Shown piece by piece: positions 24,758 to 32,510 of a stretch of DNA of 40,384 nucleotides. The first letter of the stretch is position 1, and each line of letters begins with the position of its first letter. The notes beneath the pieces were generated by a model. It was not told the origin of the DNA. It searched no databases and was given only the letters and a program-made list of their open reading frames with translations. The position numbers and the translations under genes were made by a program. Origin of the DNA: a virus; the IMG/VR virus record IMGVR_UViG_3300022929_000071, positions 1-40,384 of that record. One strand, given 5' to 3'.

Positions 24758-25642
24758 TTAACCTATAGCAAGTGATGTTTGTACATTATTATGTACTATT
24801 TTATGACCGAAATTTCGTGCTGATTTAATGCGGTCTGTTCGTGTTCTTATTCTTGAGGTTAAGCGATCAGTGAAGTCATATGCGAATGAGTCAGCTGAGT
24901 ATATGCGATCCTTAATCCGATCAGACTTGAGACCGGTGGTCTTGTACCCAAATAGATGAACCTTCAAGCCATTAGTGTATGGCTCAAGTGCATCAAGTAT
25001 CTGCGCGACAACTTCTGGATTTTTGTTACGCTTACAGGTTGACCCTATCCCGATCCAACCAGGTATTGGCGTGTGCTTGCTAAACGAGTGATCCCATAAG
25101 CCTTGCTCATTGCACACTTTATTACCAAACCTGTCGATCCAAGGTCTACTTATCGACTCATCCCTGAGCATACGTCGATATAAGTGGAAGTGATCGACAT
25201 AATCTTCCACATCCCAACCTTGAAGCACGGGCATGACAGGAACCTTAAGACCCTGCTTGATTGCTTGATCCACGATTTGGATGTATCGCTCAACAGTTTT
25301 GCGTTGATGTACTTTAATTGATGCCTTCTTGCCCATGCCTTGTAGCATCTTAATGACATCAGGTTCACACATGTAGTCCTGTGTTACAATGCACGCAAGA
25401 TCACCGCAGTCCTGAAAGCGTACGGCAATGCGTACATATTCCTCGGGCGACATAATAAAGTCCCCGTACTTTGTGACTTGGGAGAATGCTCCCGAGTCCA
25501 TCATCCAACGACCCGCACGGATCGGAGCCTTGCGTATTTGCAAGGCCCCGTTGTTAATCCGTACCAAAGCGTTTGCCGAGATCATGGCATTCACTTGGTG
25601 GGCTCGCTGAAAATCATCTGTTCCAACGAAGTATTCCTTCAT
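24758..25642 (-). CDS. DpdA-like TGT-superfamily protein (7-deazaguanine DNA transglycosylase candidate)
   Basis: A 294-residue protein resembling the TIM-barrel of tRNA-guanine transglycosylases, especially the phage and DpdA branch acting on DNA. Visible elements in order are M-D49-S-G-A-F (base-binding Asp of the MDSGGF motif), VTQD89YMCEP, PVLQGW at 138-143, WIGIGST at 196-202, LHLFGYKTTG and SAD251SFAYD, where D251 is in the place expected for the catalytic nucleophile. The zinc-binding Cys cluster of true tRNA enzymes is absent, which is usual for DpdA-type proteins. DpdA exchanges guanine in DNA for a 7-deazaguanine such as preQ0, protecting phage DNA from restriction. No preQ0 synthesis genes (folE, queD, queE, queC) are in the window, so the base would have to come from the host or from elsewhere in the genome. 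It overlaps the preceding gene by ATGA. Confidence 0.7.
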   Translation of the reverse strand: MKEYFVGTDDFQRAHQVNAMISANALVRINNGALQIRKAPIRAGRWMMDSGAFSQVTKYGDFIMSPEEYVRIAVRFQDCGDLACIVTQDYMCEPDVIKMLQGMGKKASIKVHQRKTVERYIQIVDQAIKQGLKVPVMPVLQGWDVEDYVDHFHLYRRMLRDESISRPWIDRFGNKVCNEQGLWDHSFSKHTPIPGWIGIGSTCKRNKNPEVVAQILDALEPYTNGLKVHLFGYKTTGLKSDRIKDRIYSADSFAYDFTDRLTSRIRTRTDRIKSARNFGHKIVHNNVQTSLAIG

Positions 25643-25660
25643 GATTTATTCCTTTCTATT
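25638..25660. repeat. 23-base direct repeat, left copy
   Basis: The stretch TTCATGATTTATTCCTTTC plus TATT is identical to 25808-25830. It contains the ribosome binding site and the ATGA stop/start junction of the DpdA-like gene. Confidence 0.85.
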
Positions 25661-25812
25661 TCTTCATTCATGTCTAAGCCTTCATCCTTAATATGTTTTA
25701 GGATTAACTTTTTATAGACATCCTTGGTTATCCATCGGTTTAACTTATTATCAAATAGTCCCCAGCATGGTGACCATTTGTAGTCCGTCTTGCGAACTTC
25801 ATACCTTTTCAT
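25639..25812 (-). CDS. 57-residue hypothetical protein between two 23-base repeats
   Basis: A short gene with ATG at 25812 overlapping the stop of the acetyltransferase gene (ATGA) and a stop overlapping the start of the DpdA-like gene (ATGA). The ribosome binding site GAAAGGAATAAATC is good. The protein starts MKRYEVRKTDYKWSPCWGLF, continues with DNKLNRWITKDVYKKLILKH and ends in EEIERNKS. It is basic with several aromatic residues and no known family. The pentapeptide ERNKS at its end is shared with the end of the upstream gene because both lie in the repeat. Confidence 0.75.
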   Translation of the reverse strand: MKRYEVRKTDYKWSPCWGLFDNKLNRWITKDVYKKLILKHIKDEGLDMNEEIERNKS

Positions 25813-25830
25813 GATTTATTCCTTTCTATT
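25808..25830. repeat. 23-base direct repeat, right copy
   Basis: Exact copy of 25638-25660, here at the junction between the acetyltransferase and the 57-residue gene. Confidence 0.85.
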
Positions 25831-26300
25831 ATCCATGTGTTTACATTTGGGTTTTCAACCCACGGGTGTCGCTTAAAGCCTACTGCCTTAAGACTTGTCC
25901 CGCTCTCGTACTTTCTTGTGTAGGTCACCACCACCTCGTACCCCATGGCGAAGCATGACTTGATCGCTTTGGAGTAGAGGAAGCTACATAGGTTAGGGTA
26001 ACCTTCTTTTGCTACGCACCTGACTACCTCAATCCGAGTTGTGTTCGGTCCGTACCAATCATGCGAAGTCCAACCTTGATTTAGGAGCCTTTCTCCTGTC
26101 CAGTCTTTAGTGGCATCCCTTGCCCATCTGCTTGAGCAGTTATTAACCGTGACTAGACCGACAAGCTTCATGTCCTGAGTGCCACCGACAAAACCACCGA
26201 TGGAGAACTTGTGTCGCTTTAGTGGCTTGCTATGCCTATGATGCTCTTCAGTGAAGTCAGCAGCGTCATCCTTTGATATTGGGTAATACAAGTAACTCAT
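25809..26300 (-). CDS. GNAT-fold acyltransferase, XF1762 / Mom-like
   Basis: A 163-residue protein. I set the start at ATG 26300, in an ATGA overlap with the zinc-ribbon gene, rather than the longer frame from 26330. The sequence has the XF1762-type pattern: an EEHHRHSKPLKRHKFSIGGF start, then DMKLVGLVTVNN, TRIEVVRCVAKEGYPNLCSF, a LYSKAIKSCFAMGY helix, VVTYTRKYESGTSLKAVGF and a Trp-containing end. The SFLYSKA helix and the TYTRKYESGTSL element correspond to the cofactor-binding helix and the late strand of GNATs. The phage Mu Mom protein, which modifies adenine in DNA, shares this fold and a similar VTYAD...G..Y pattern. Because of its place beside the DpdA-like gene I suspect a DNA-modification role; a small-molecule or protein substrate is also possible. 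Confidence 0.7.
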   Translation of the reverse strand: MSYLYYPISKDDAADFTEEHHRHSKPLKRHKFSIGGFVGGTQDMKLVGLVTVNNCSSRWARDATKDWTGERLLNQGWTSHDWYGPNTTRIEVVRCVAKEGYPNLCSFLYSKAIKSCFAMGYEVVVTYTRKYESGTSLKAVGFKRHPWVENPNVNTWIIERNKS

Positions 26301-26533
26301 GATGCCTGGTTCCAGTCGCACTTCGTACATTGCACGAAGTTGTTTTTGAGTAGTTCACCTGTCTCATCGCAGAACACGCCCTCGCCCTCGGCAGGTGCAT
26401 TACACGCAGGGCAGTCCATGGTGTATGTGTCAGTGTAACCACTTCTTGCTCCTGTCTTACTTTTAACAGGACGTCCATGCGACACGAATAAGCTTTCAAT
26501 CTCCTCCTTGGTTGCTGGCTTTGGCTTACTCAT
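26297..26533 (-). CDS. Small zinc-ribbon protein
   Basis: A 78-residue protein starting in an ATGA overlap with the gene before it. C41-P-A-C44 and C69-T-K-C72 form two knuckles of a zinc ribbon; C55 is an extra Cys. The N-terminal 30 residues are basic and helical (KPATKEEIESLFVSHGRPVK). Such proteins in phages bind nucleic acid or act as cofactors of transcription or DNA modification. The specific job cannot be inferred. Confidence 0.65.
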   Translation of the reverse strand: MSKPKPATKEEIESLFVSHGRPVKSKTGARSGYTDTYTMDCPACNAPAEGEGVFCDETGELLKNNFVQCTKCDWNQAS

Positions 26534-26823
26534 AGCTTACCCTCCGCGTATAGGTCAACGAGGGTAGTGATTGCATCTTCCTTGGGCATGTCGTTGAGGT
26601 TATCAATGAGACTCTCGACTGCGTTTTGCCTAATCTTGTTTAGGTTCTCCTTTATCGACAATCCCTCTTCCTCGGCTTGCTCGCACGCATTCTCCCAATA
26701 CCCCTGCAGGGTATGACTGCCGTCAATGCCATCCTTTTTGAGTGCACGCCTCAGAGTATCGTCCCACCCTGCGTCTTCTGGTATCTCAGGTGGTGGCTTA
26801 GGTTCAAACTTAAACTCACTCAT
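26530..26823 (-). CDS. Acidic helical hypothetical protein
   Basis: A 97-residue protein rich in Glu, Asp and Leu, with a Pro-rich start (FKFEPKPPPEIPEDAGWDD) followed by helices. It begins in an eight-base overlap (ATGAGTGA) with the upstream stop and ends in ATGA with the zinc-ribbon gene. It is not recognised. Confidence 0.6.
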   Translation of the reverse strand: MSEFKFEPKPPPEIPEDAGWDDTLRRALKKDGIDGSHTLQGYWENACEQAEEEGLSIKENLNKIRQNAVESLIDNLNDMPKEDAITTLVDLYAEGKL

Positions 26824-27175
26824 CGGTCACCTCCTCTACTTTAAGTAAGGGAAGACCATGCAGTCGGCTCCGTAGTTTCTCCTCAGACTTCTCGTGCACG
26901 ATCATGGATGTAGCACCACCTAGTTCCTCCTCCAGGAATATCCTGAACTTCTTGAGCGGAGTCTTGTCCTTCTCAAACTCATCAATGAGCTTGTGTAGAT
27001 CATTCTCACCTAGGTGCTTGTATGGTAATAGGTCACGAGACGATCCCTCGAGGAAGATTGGTCCTCCCTCGCCGTCATTCCATATCTCGATACCATCTAC
27101 ATTAGTTTTCACTTGATACCCTGTGCCCCTGCGGGTCTCAAAGTATCGAACGCTTGTTACTTTTAGATCACTCAT
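26816..27175 (-). CDS. Hypothetical protein, 119 residues
   Basis: A mixed alpha/beta protein (LKVTSVRYFETRRGTGYQVK, VDGIEIWNDGEGGPIFL) with an acidic charged C-terminal half. The ATGAGTGA overlap at both ends ties it to its neighbours. It is not recognised. Confidence 0.6.
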   Translation of the reverse strand: MSDLKVTSVRYFETRRGTGYQVKTNVDGIEIWNDGEGGPIFLEGSSRDLLPYKHLGENDLHKLIDEFEKDKTPLKKFRIFLEEELGGATSMIVHEKSEEKLRSRLHGLPLLKVEEVTDE

Positions 27176-27353
27176 CGTCTGTTATGTTTTCTTGGTTAGT
27201 ATCTTTTTCTACACTTATGCACTCAGCACCCCATCCGGCGGCTTCCTCCACTCCTGTGCGCTTGAGCTTACGAGGATCGGTCTCCTCGCTTATGAATTTA
27301 AAAAAGAATCGTTCACCTGCCTCTATGCAGTGCGCTATATATCTGATTTTCAT
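27168..27353 (-). CDS. Small hypothetical protein, 61 residues
   Basis: It starts one base after the preceding stop with a good AGAAGGAGAATAAT ribosome binding site. It begins MKIRYIAHCIEAGERFFFKF and is acidic at the C-terminus (VEKDTNQENITDDE). It is not recognised. Confidence 0.6.
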   Translation of the reverse strand: MKIRYIAHCIEAGERFFFKFISEETDPRKLKRTGVEEAAGWGAECISVEKDTNQENITDDE

Positions 27354-27354
27354 A

Positions 27355-27744
27355 TTATTCTCCTTCTATTTCTGACTCATGTACGAGTCCGTGTTTAGTA
27401 GGGCGGTAGCCCTGTGATTCAAGTGTGCTGAATAACCTCATCCAGCAATGCCCGAAGAGCTTCACGATCGTCTCGGGAAACTCGATTAGCTTGAGAGCTA
27501 GGTACTTGCGTACCGACTCCTCGCATAGCTCGTCATTCATGACATCGTATGCCAACTGATATGGCGGTTGCCTGTGGTTATTCCACTCCTCGCACTCAGT
27601 TACATCAACTGGTAGATCGTTGATTAGGTCAGGGCATATCTCCAAAAGCTCCTCTTGAGTGCAGTGTTTGATGTAGTCCTCGACCAAGCTACGTTTCTCA
27701 GAATCCCTCTTGAAGTTTTGCGGATCAACTGAAACTGGGATCAT
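27355..27744 (-). CDS. Acidic hypothetical protein, 129 residues
   Basis: It starts in an ATGA overlap with the upstream gene. It is largely helical (KRSLVEDYIKHCTQEELLEI, then VRKYLALKLIEFPETIVKLF) with several Cys and Trp. It is not recognised as a known family. It belongs to the run of small acidic genes between the helicase and the modification group. Confidence 0.6.
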   Translation of the reverse strand: MIPVSVDPQNFKRDSEKRSLVEDYIKHCTQEELLEICPDLINDLPVDVTECEEWNNHRQPPYQLAYDVMNDELCEESVRKYLALKLIEFPETIVKLFGHCWMRLFSTLESQGYRPTKHGLVHESEIEGE

Positions 27745-28097
27745 CCGTACCTCCTTCTATCTTGTAGTTCATCGAACCGATTTGATGCAGCCAACTCCAT
27801 GGCATCTGACTCCCAAGACTCAACCAACTCACTCTGATTGCCTTCGAAGTGTGCTTCAACGCATAGTCGAACTTGCTCTAGCTCCTTAGGGTCAGTTATG
27901 TCGTTGTCCTCACAGTCGGATGCCTCATCGAGTATCGCGCTAATGTTCTTCGCAGAAGCATCACATCCTGGCGTGCCTCCACCCTCTGCGGGTTTGTGAT
28001 CAGGTTCCCCTGCTTCGTATTCAAACTCAACGGAGCCACTACAATAGTAGTGCTTGCCGTTGTCTTCGATTTCTAATCCATCGTATGTATAACTCAT
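27741..28097 (-). CDS. Acidic hypothetical protein, 118 residues
   Basis: A good ribosome binding site (AAAGGATAAGTAAC) precedes the ATG. The N-terminus is beta-rich (MSYTYDGLEIEDNGKHYYCS), followed by a Gly/Pro loop with Cys and His (DHKPAEGGGTPGC) and an acidic helical end. It is strongly acidic overall. It is not recognised; a DNA-mimic role is conceivable from charge alone but not supported. Confidence 0.6.
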   Translation of the reverse strand: MSYTYDGLEIEDNGKHYYCSGSVEFEYEAGEPDHKPAEGGGTPGCDASAKNISAILDEASDCEDNDITDPKELEQVRLCVEAHFEGNQSELVESWESDAMELAASNRFDELQDRRRYG

Positions 28098-28102
28098 GTT
28101 AC

Positions 28103-28786
28103 TTATCCTTTCGTGTTACTTTTTGCTACTGTTAGAACCGTGCCAAGAGGTAGGTCTTGATTAAGAGCCTCTTGTACGATTGCGTTTTGTGTCTGCCTTA
28201 GACTATTAGTGGTCGTCTTGGGCTGATATTTACTCATGAATGCGATAACCTGCTCCGGGTTCTCGACTTTGTGTGACCTAAGTATCGCTCTACCCATCTC
28301 GATCCACTCTTGCATTTCCTTACGGGCAGAAGCGGGAACCTTCGGGCTGTCTACTGTAATCACGGGTGCTGCATTAAACGAGTCTTTAGCGAACTCTGGT
28401 GCATACTCCTTGATCTTCTTGAATTTATCACCATCAATTGCTCGATAGGATTCCTTCACACTGATCCGCACCTGTCTTGCGCCTAGCACATAGATAACTG
28501 CTTCAGGCAGGAAGGTTAGGTTATCTATGGTCTCAAGTGCGTGCTTAGTCAGCCTGCTCTTTTGACTTGCTTGCTTTGCCTTTGCCTCCAGGTCTTTGGA
28601 GTAGAATTGCTTGGCTACAATTTGCGCCAAGGCATCTGTGTATACTCCATCCTCCTGCTCCTCAGGTAGGGTGATGACATGCAATGAGTCATCGGACTTT
28701 GTTTTCTTAATGACTGGGGTGGAATCTTCCATATCCCATTCATCTACTGCACTTGATTGTTCTGTTTCTATTATTATTTCTGTCAT
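28103..28786 (-). CDS. Hypothetical protein, 227 residues
   Basis: A ribosome site AGGAG ten bases before the ATG overlaps the upstream stop. The acidic start (MTEIIIETEQSSAVDEWDME) is followed by helices with Lys/Gln-rich segments (KDLEAKAKQASQKSRLTKHA) and a central strand pair (LPEAVIYVLGARQVRISVKE). It ends with a helical Thr/Asn/Gln-rich domain. It sits directly downstream of the helicase and a small partner. It may be a nucleic-acid-binding accessory protein, but I recognise no family. Confidence 0.55.
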   Translation of the reverse strand: MTEIIIETEQSSAVDEWDMEDSTPVIKKTKSDDSLHVITLPEEQEDGVYTDALAQIVAKQFYSKDLEAKAKQASQKSRLTKHALETIDNLTFLPEAVIYVLGARQVRISVKESYRAIDGDKFKKIKEYAPEFAKDSFNAAPVITVDSPKVPASARKEMQEWIEMGRAILRSHKVENPEQVIAFMSKYQPKTTTNSLRQTQNAIVQEALNQDLPLGTVLTVAKSNTKG

Positions 28787-28798
28787 GATCTTGTTCTC

Positions 28799-29044
28799 CT
28801 AGTTGTAGGTTACCGCAACCTCCTGATCAATGAAGGTGTACGCATGTTTTGTTGTGTAGAATTTTAGAACTTCCACAGTAGTTGGGACACTAGGCAGTAT
28901 GAACTTATCTGTTTCATACTCCTCCTCCCACTCTAACTGAACGAAGCTCCAAGTTTTATTTAGCTCTGCATCTTTGGGTAAGGAGTCATGCTCCTCATAA
29001 GGACCAAATGTGTCCTCCCATTGCCGAAAGGTCATACGCTTCAT
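28799..29044 (-). CDS. Small acidic hypothetical protein downstream of the helicase
   Basis: ATG 29044 overlaps the helicase stop as ATGA; an ATG at 29050 is an alternative start. The 81-residue protein is aromatic and acidic (MTFRQWEDTFGPYEEHDSLP, FVQLEWEEEYETDKF). It is not recognised. Confidence 0.55.
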   Translation of the reverse strand: MKRMTFRQWEDTFGPYEEHDSLPKDAELNKTWSFVQLEWEEEYETDKFILPSVPTTVEVLKFYTTKHAYTFIDQEVAVTYN

Positions 29045-31827
29045 AAGCATACCGCCTTACATTCACTTAGCTTCTGCTTAAGTATCGGCCAATATTGTTT
29101 TTCTAAGTCATACTCACCGACTAGACCGCCGTGATCCTTCCAGTCGAACAGGTGTTCTGCAAGAAGCTCACTCGGCTCCATCGTCTTGGTGTGTCGAGGT
29201 ACACGCTTTTGGTGCATAACGGTCATAGCAGCATCCTCCTTGCGGACTAGCTTGTCATAGACCATCTCCTCAATAGTGTCTTTGATTAGTATGCAGTAGA
29301 TATTTACATCCACTTTAGAATCGAGTCGGAATACCCGACCTAGTGCTTGATTGAACTTACCATAAGACCAGTCAAGACTTGCAATAATTAGATTAGGGCA
29401 TTGGCTAAAAGATAGTGCTTGCGCACATCCAATGCTCATAAGCATTACCTGTGTTTTCTTGTTTTTGAAGTTATTTGATTCCAGGCTTTTACGGGATATG
29501 CCGCCGTGGATTGTTGAGTGTTCTATGTTTGCCGATGATAGCAGATCGCGTAGGACACGACCTTGACCCTTTGAGTAGTAGACGATTGTAACTTGCTCGC
29601 CCCTGAGTAAGCAGGAGATTGTAGTCTCAATTACCGCAATAATTTTGTGATTAAACGGGCTAGGCATGAGTAATCCTTCCGCCTCATAGTTATCGGCATG
29701 CTTACCCTCATCTGGTGATGAACATACACCGCGAAGATACTGCATCTGAGTCATTACCATCTGTGTGCCCGCGGCAGGAACATTCTCGAAGTCCAACCAA
29801 TGCTTGTACATGGCATGTTGCTCGAGGGACATAGATACACGAACATCATGTATGATGCACTCGACAAGGTCAGGGTTACATTGCTTCTTGGTCACAAAGC
29901 CAAGGAATGTACCTGTCTGCTTGAGTAGTGACTGAGGCTCGGACAGTATGGGTGACTCCTTGGTAGGGGTTATCTGCGTCTTGCTCCTTCTGTTGATTTC
30001 CCGTTGGGTATGATCATTCTCCTTAGAAAGGAAGCGATCCCTGAACTTATGCATCTGCTGACGAGTGTAAGGCCAGCGAGAGTTGGATCTGCCACCTTTC
30101 CACCAGTTGTCCACGCACAACCATCCAGCTAAGGTAAAGATGTCATAAGCATAGTTATGGATCGGTGTAGCAGTAAGACAGAACCGATAGGGTGCTTGCA
30201 TCATGGTCACCGCTTGCGTGATCTGTGAGTCAGGATTCTTGATAAGGTGTGCCTCATCAATGACAACCATATCCCATATCGGACCAAGCTTGTTAGCTAA
30301 GCAGGGCATAGCAATGCACTTAACTCCACCCTTAGGGGTACTTGCTGACTTCCTCTTCTTAACTACGGCGTTGCCGTCCTCATCATACTCGATGCTTGGG
30401 GTAGCAGTCTCGATAACCCTTCCGTCCGAGATCTTACCGATATTCTGAGAAAAGAACTCATCTCCGATCTTCCACTTGGGTAGCTCACAACGCTTACGCA
30501 TCTTGTCTTCCATCGTGGTCTTAGTCCATGCGTCCGGCTCAACCTCCAATGCATCCTTACGAAACATTACATAGTCCCATGTGATGAACACACCATAGGG
30601 CATCTCGCCACCATTCTTCTTACGCAGATGCTCAATATCAATCTCGGATGATATGGTAAACACGGGCGTATCAGGGGAGAACTTCTTGAACTCACCTTGC
30701 CATTGAGCTAGATCCATTGATCCGCCATCGTCTACCGTGCCCTTAGGTGCGATAAGAAGAGTGCGACCAGGTGCCTTGCATTGTATGAGTCCGATTGCCA
30801 TAGCTGACTTACCCGCACCTGTCTCGGCTGCGATCAGACCAGTGTCGGCACATGCCATAGACGCAATGAACTTACGCTGTACATCGTACCAACTTACTCC
30901 CTCGGTGAATACCTGCATGAACTCAAGGGTATCAAGGTTATGCTGGTACTTCTCGGGGTACTTTTGAGTGATGGTATTAACTACAGGCTTTTCGAAGATT
31001 TCCCATATGAGATTCTCATCTACCTCGGGTGCACCTCGTGGCTTATCCACATTGACATACTGTCGGAATACAACCTCAAGCGGGTTATTCCATGTACGTA
31101 CAAAGTGATCACCTAGTTCCTTTGAGGACACATGATCCTTACTGCACCTGTACCAACCATAGTCGTACCTTACTAGCTCACCATCCACATACTTAGTGTC
31201 AGGTGCCCAATTGGTAGATAGGTTGACCACAAGATTGGTATCTTTACCTTCAAGCGTAAGGTCATGTATAACCTTGGTGATCTCCTTCTTAGCCGCATTG
31301 TAGTGAACCTTTGGCTTAGTGAATGCATCAGAGTATCCCTTGCCTTGTAGCTCCACGCTGTACTCCTTGCCCTCTGCGATAACATAAGGCTGAATAACAC
31401 CGCAGTGAGGTAGGGCGAATCGCCTGGTGTCCTTACACTTTAGCTTACCAAACTCATCCACATAAGCGACTAGCGAATAGTCGGACGGTTCAAGTATGGG
31501 TGGCGCAATCTTCTCGGAGTCCTGAAGTGCCTTGAGTATTGCCTCTGCACATTCTTGATCCTTGGTTACCTTGGGGTGAGAGTACAAAGCAACAAGCTTG
31601 TCTCGGTCCTCCATAGTTATTGTTAGCTCTAGCGGAGCCTTACCCTTGATTGACTCAAGGCAGTCAATAACAGAACCCCTAGGGATTTTGATGTTAAGGT
31701 TATGCTCCTCGATTAGAGCGGTTAGTTCTTTCCAGCCTCTATGACCGGTGTCATCAAACGGTGCGAACTCGGTATCAATTCCGAGCGTCCCGTCATTCTT
31801 GATGTACATGTCGTGTATATTGATCAT
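29041..31827 (-). CDS. SNF2-type superfamily 2 helicase / DNA translocase
   Basis: A 928-residue protein. Residues 1-310 form an N-terminal region without motifs I recognise, unusually long for a phage SNF2 protein. The ATPase core then follows: Walker A AAETGAGKS (333-341), motif Ia TLLIAPKGT, the DEAH box VVIDEAHLIKNPDS (522-534), motif III LTATPIHN (551-558), the C-terminal lobe with VTIVYYSKGQGRVLRDLL and HGGIS, and motif VI QALGRVFRLDSKV (827-839). SNF2 proteins translocate on double-stranded DNA and remodel DNA-protein complexes. The ATG overlaps the ThiF stop as ATGA with a strong AAAGGAGGAG site, so it is co-translated with the PRTRC cassette and may work with it. Role in replication restart or transcription control is inferred. 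Confidence 0.9.
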   Translation of the reverse strand: MINIHDMYIKNDGTLGIDTEFAPFDDTGHRGWKELTALIEEHNLNIKIPRGSVIDCLESIKGKAPLELTITMEDRDKLVALYSHPKVTKDQECAEAILKALQDSEKIAPPILEPSDYSLVAYVDEFGKLKCKDTRRFALPHCGVIQPYVIAEGKEYSVELQGKGYSDAFTKPKVHYNAAKKEITKVIHDLTLEGKDTNLVVNLSTNWAPDTKYVDGELVRYDYGWYRCSKDHVSSKELGDHFVRTWNNPLEVVFRQYVNVDKPRGAPEVDENLIWEIFEKPVVNTITQKYPEKYQHNLDTLEFMQVFTEGVSWYDVQRKFIASMACADTGLIAAETGAGKSAMAIGLIQCKAPGRTLLIAPKGTVDDGGSMDLAQWQGEFKKFSPDTPVFTISSEIDIEHLRKKNGGEMPYGVFITWDYVMFRKDALEVEPDAWTKTTMEDKMRKRCELPKWKIGDEFFSQNIGKISDGRVIETATPSIEYDEDGNAVVKKRKSASTPKGGVKCIAMPCLANKLGPIWDMVVIDEAHLIKNPDSQITQAVTMMQAPYRFCLTATPIHNYAYDIFTLAGWLCVDNWWKGGRSNSRWPYTRQQMHKFRDRFLSKENDHTQREINRRSKTQITPTKESPILSEPQSLLKQTGTFLGFVTKKQCNPDLVECIIHDVRVSMSLEQHAMYKHWLDFENVPAAGTQMVMTQMQYLRGVCSSPDEGKHADNYEAEGLLMPSPFNHKIIAVIETTISCLLRGEQVTIVYYSKGQGRVLRDLLSSANIEHSTIHGGISRKSLESNNFKNKKTQVMLMSIGCAQALSFSQCPNLIIASLDWSYGKFNQALGRVFRLDSKVDVNIYCILIKDTIEEMVYDKLVRKEDAAMTVMHQKRVPRHTKTMEPSELLAEHLFDWKDHGGLVGEYDLEKQYWPILKQKLSECKAVCL

Positions 31828-32510
31828 GCACTCCTCCTTTCTGTTGTCTGTACGCCATTGCTTGCAAACTGAGCTAGGTCGAAGAATACTCCTCGATGAC
31901 TGAGCTCATGCTTACGCAATAGATTCCAGATGATTTGTTGTACGTAGACTGCTACCTGTCTATTAACGGGTAGGTCTTGTTTATAGTATGGGTCGAGACA
32001 TCCCTCGCCCTTTGGTTCTTTTCCCTTGGTTAGAGCTGGGTGCTCATCATAAGGGTTGGGCAGATCGCCCTTGTGTTGTCCTAGTATTACCTGACCTGAT
32101 GACCTGGCATTACCACACTCAATGATGTATGTGTTGTCATTCATATCAGCGGACTTGATTGTTTTGCGTGAAGCCTTGGTGTCTACGCATGAGACAATAA
32201 TGTCTGCTCCGATCTGCTCCTTTCGCATGAGGTTTCCGCGGTGCGACCAATTCAATCCATAGTGCATATTGATACGCTCAATTAACACCTTAGACTTAGG
32301 TTGACCTACATCCTGTAAGTAGAATGCTTGTCTACCTACATTGCTGTAAGCAACGGAGTCACCATCAAAGGCACGAACGGATACACCCTCATGCCCTTGA
32401 TTAACCATCGCAGAATGCACATCAACAATCTGATTAACAACATGGGAGCCTGTGCCCCCGCATCCAATGACATAGATCATTGGCTTATGTAGTCTTCTTA
32501 CTCTGTGCAT
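31824..32510 (-). CDS. PRTRC system ThiF family protein (E1-like)
   Basis: A 228-residue protein. I chose ATG 32510; a GTG at 32540 would add ten residues and overlap the previous gene by 43 bases. The Rossmann ATP-binding loop GCGGTGS is at residues 16-22, followed by VRAFDGDSVAYSNVGRQAF, which matches the D-x-D-x-V-x-x-x-N-x-x-R-Q segment of E1/ThiF enzymes, then DVGQPKSKVL and IIVSCVDTKASR. The end contains GCLDPYYKQDLPVNRQV, a variant of the PRTRC ThiF C-terminal motif. ThiF-type enzymes adenylate the C-terminal Gly of a ubiquitin-like partner. The genes upstream encode the E2-like and ubiquitin-like partners; the SNF2 helicase follows. No clear E1 catalytic Cys can be assigned with certainty. 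Confidence 0.85.
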   Translation of the reverse strand: MHRVRRLHKPMIYVIGCGGTGSHVVNQIVDVHSAMVNQGHEGVSVRAFDGDSVAYSNVGRQAFYLQDVGQPKSKVLIERINMHYGLNWSHRGNLMRKEQIGADIIVSCVDTKASRKTIKSADMNDNTYIIECGNARSSGQVILGQHKGDLPNPYDEHPALTKGKEPKGEGCLDPYYKQDLPVNRQVAVYVQQIIWNLLRKHELSHRGVFFDLAQFASNGVQTTERRSA

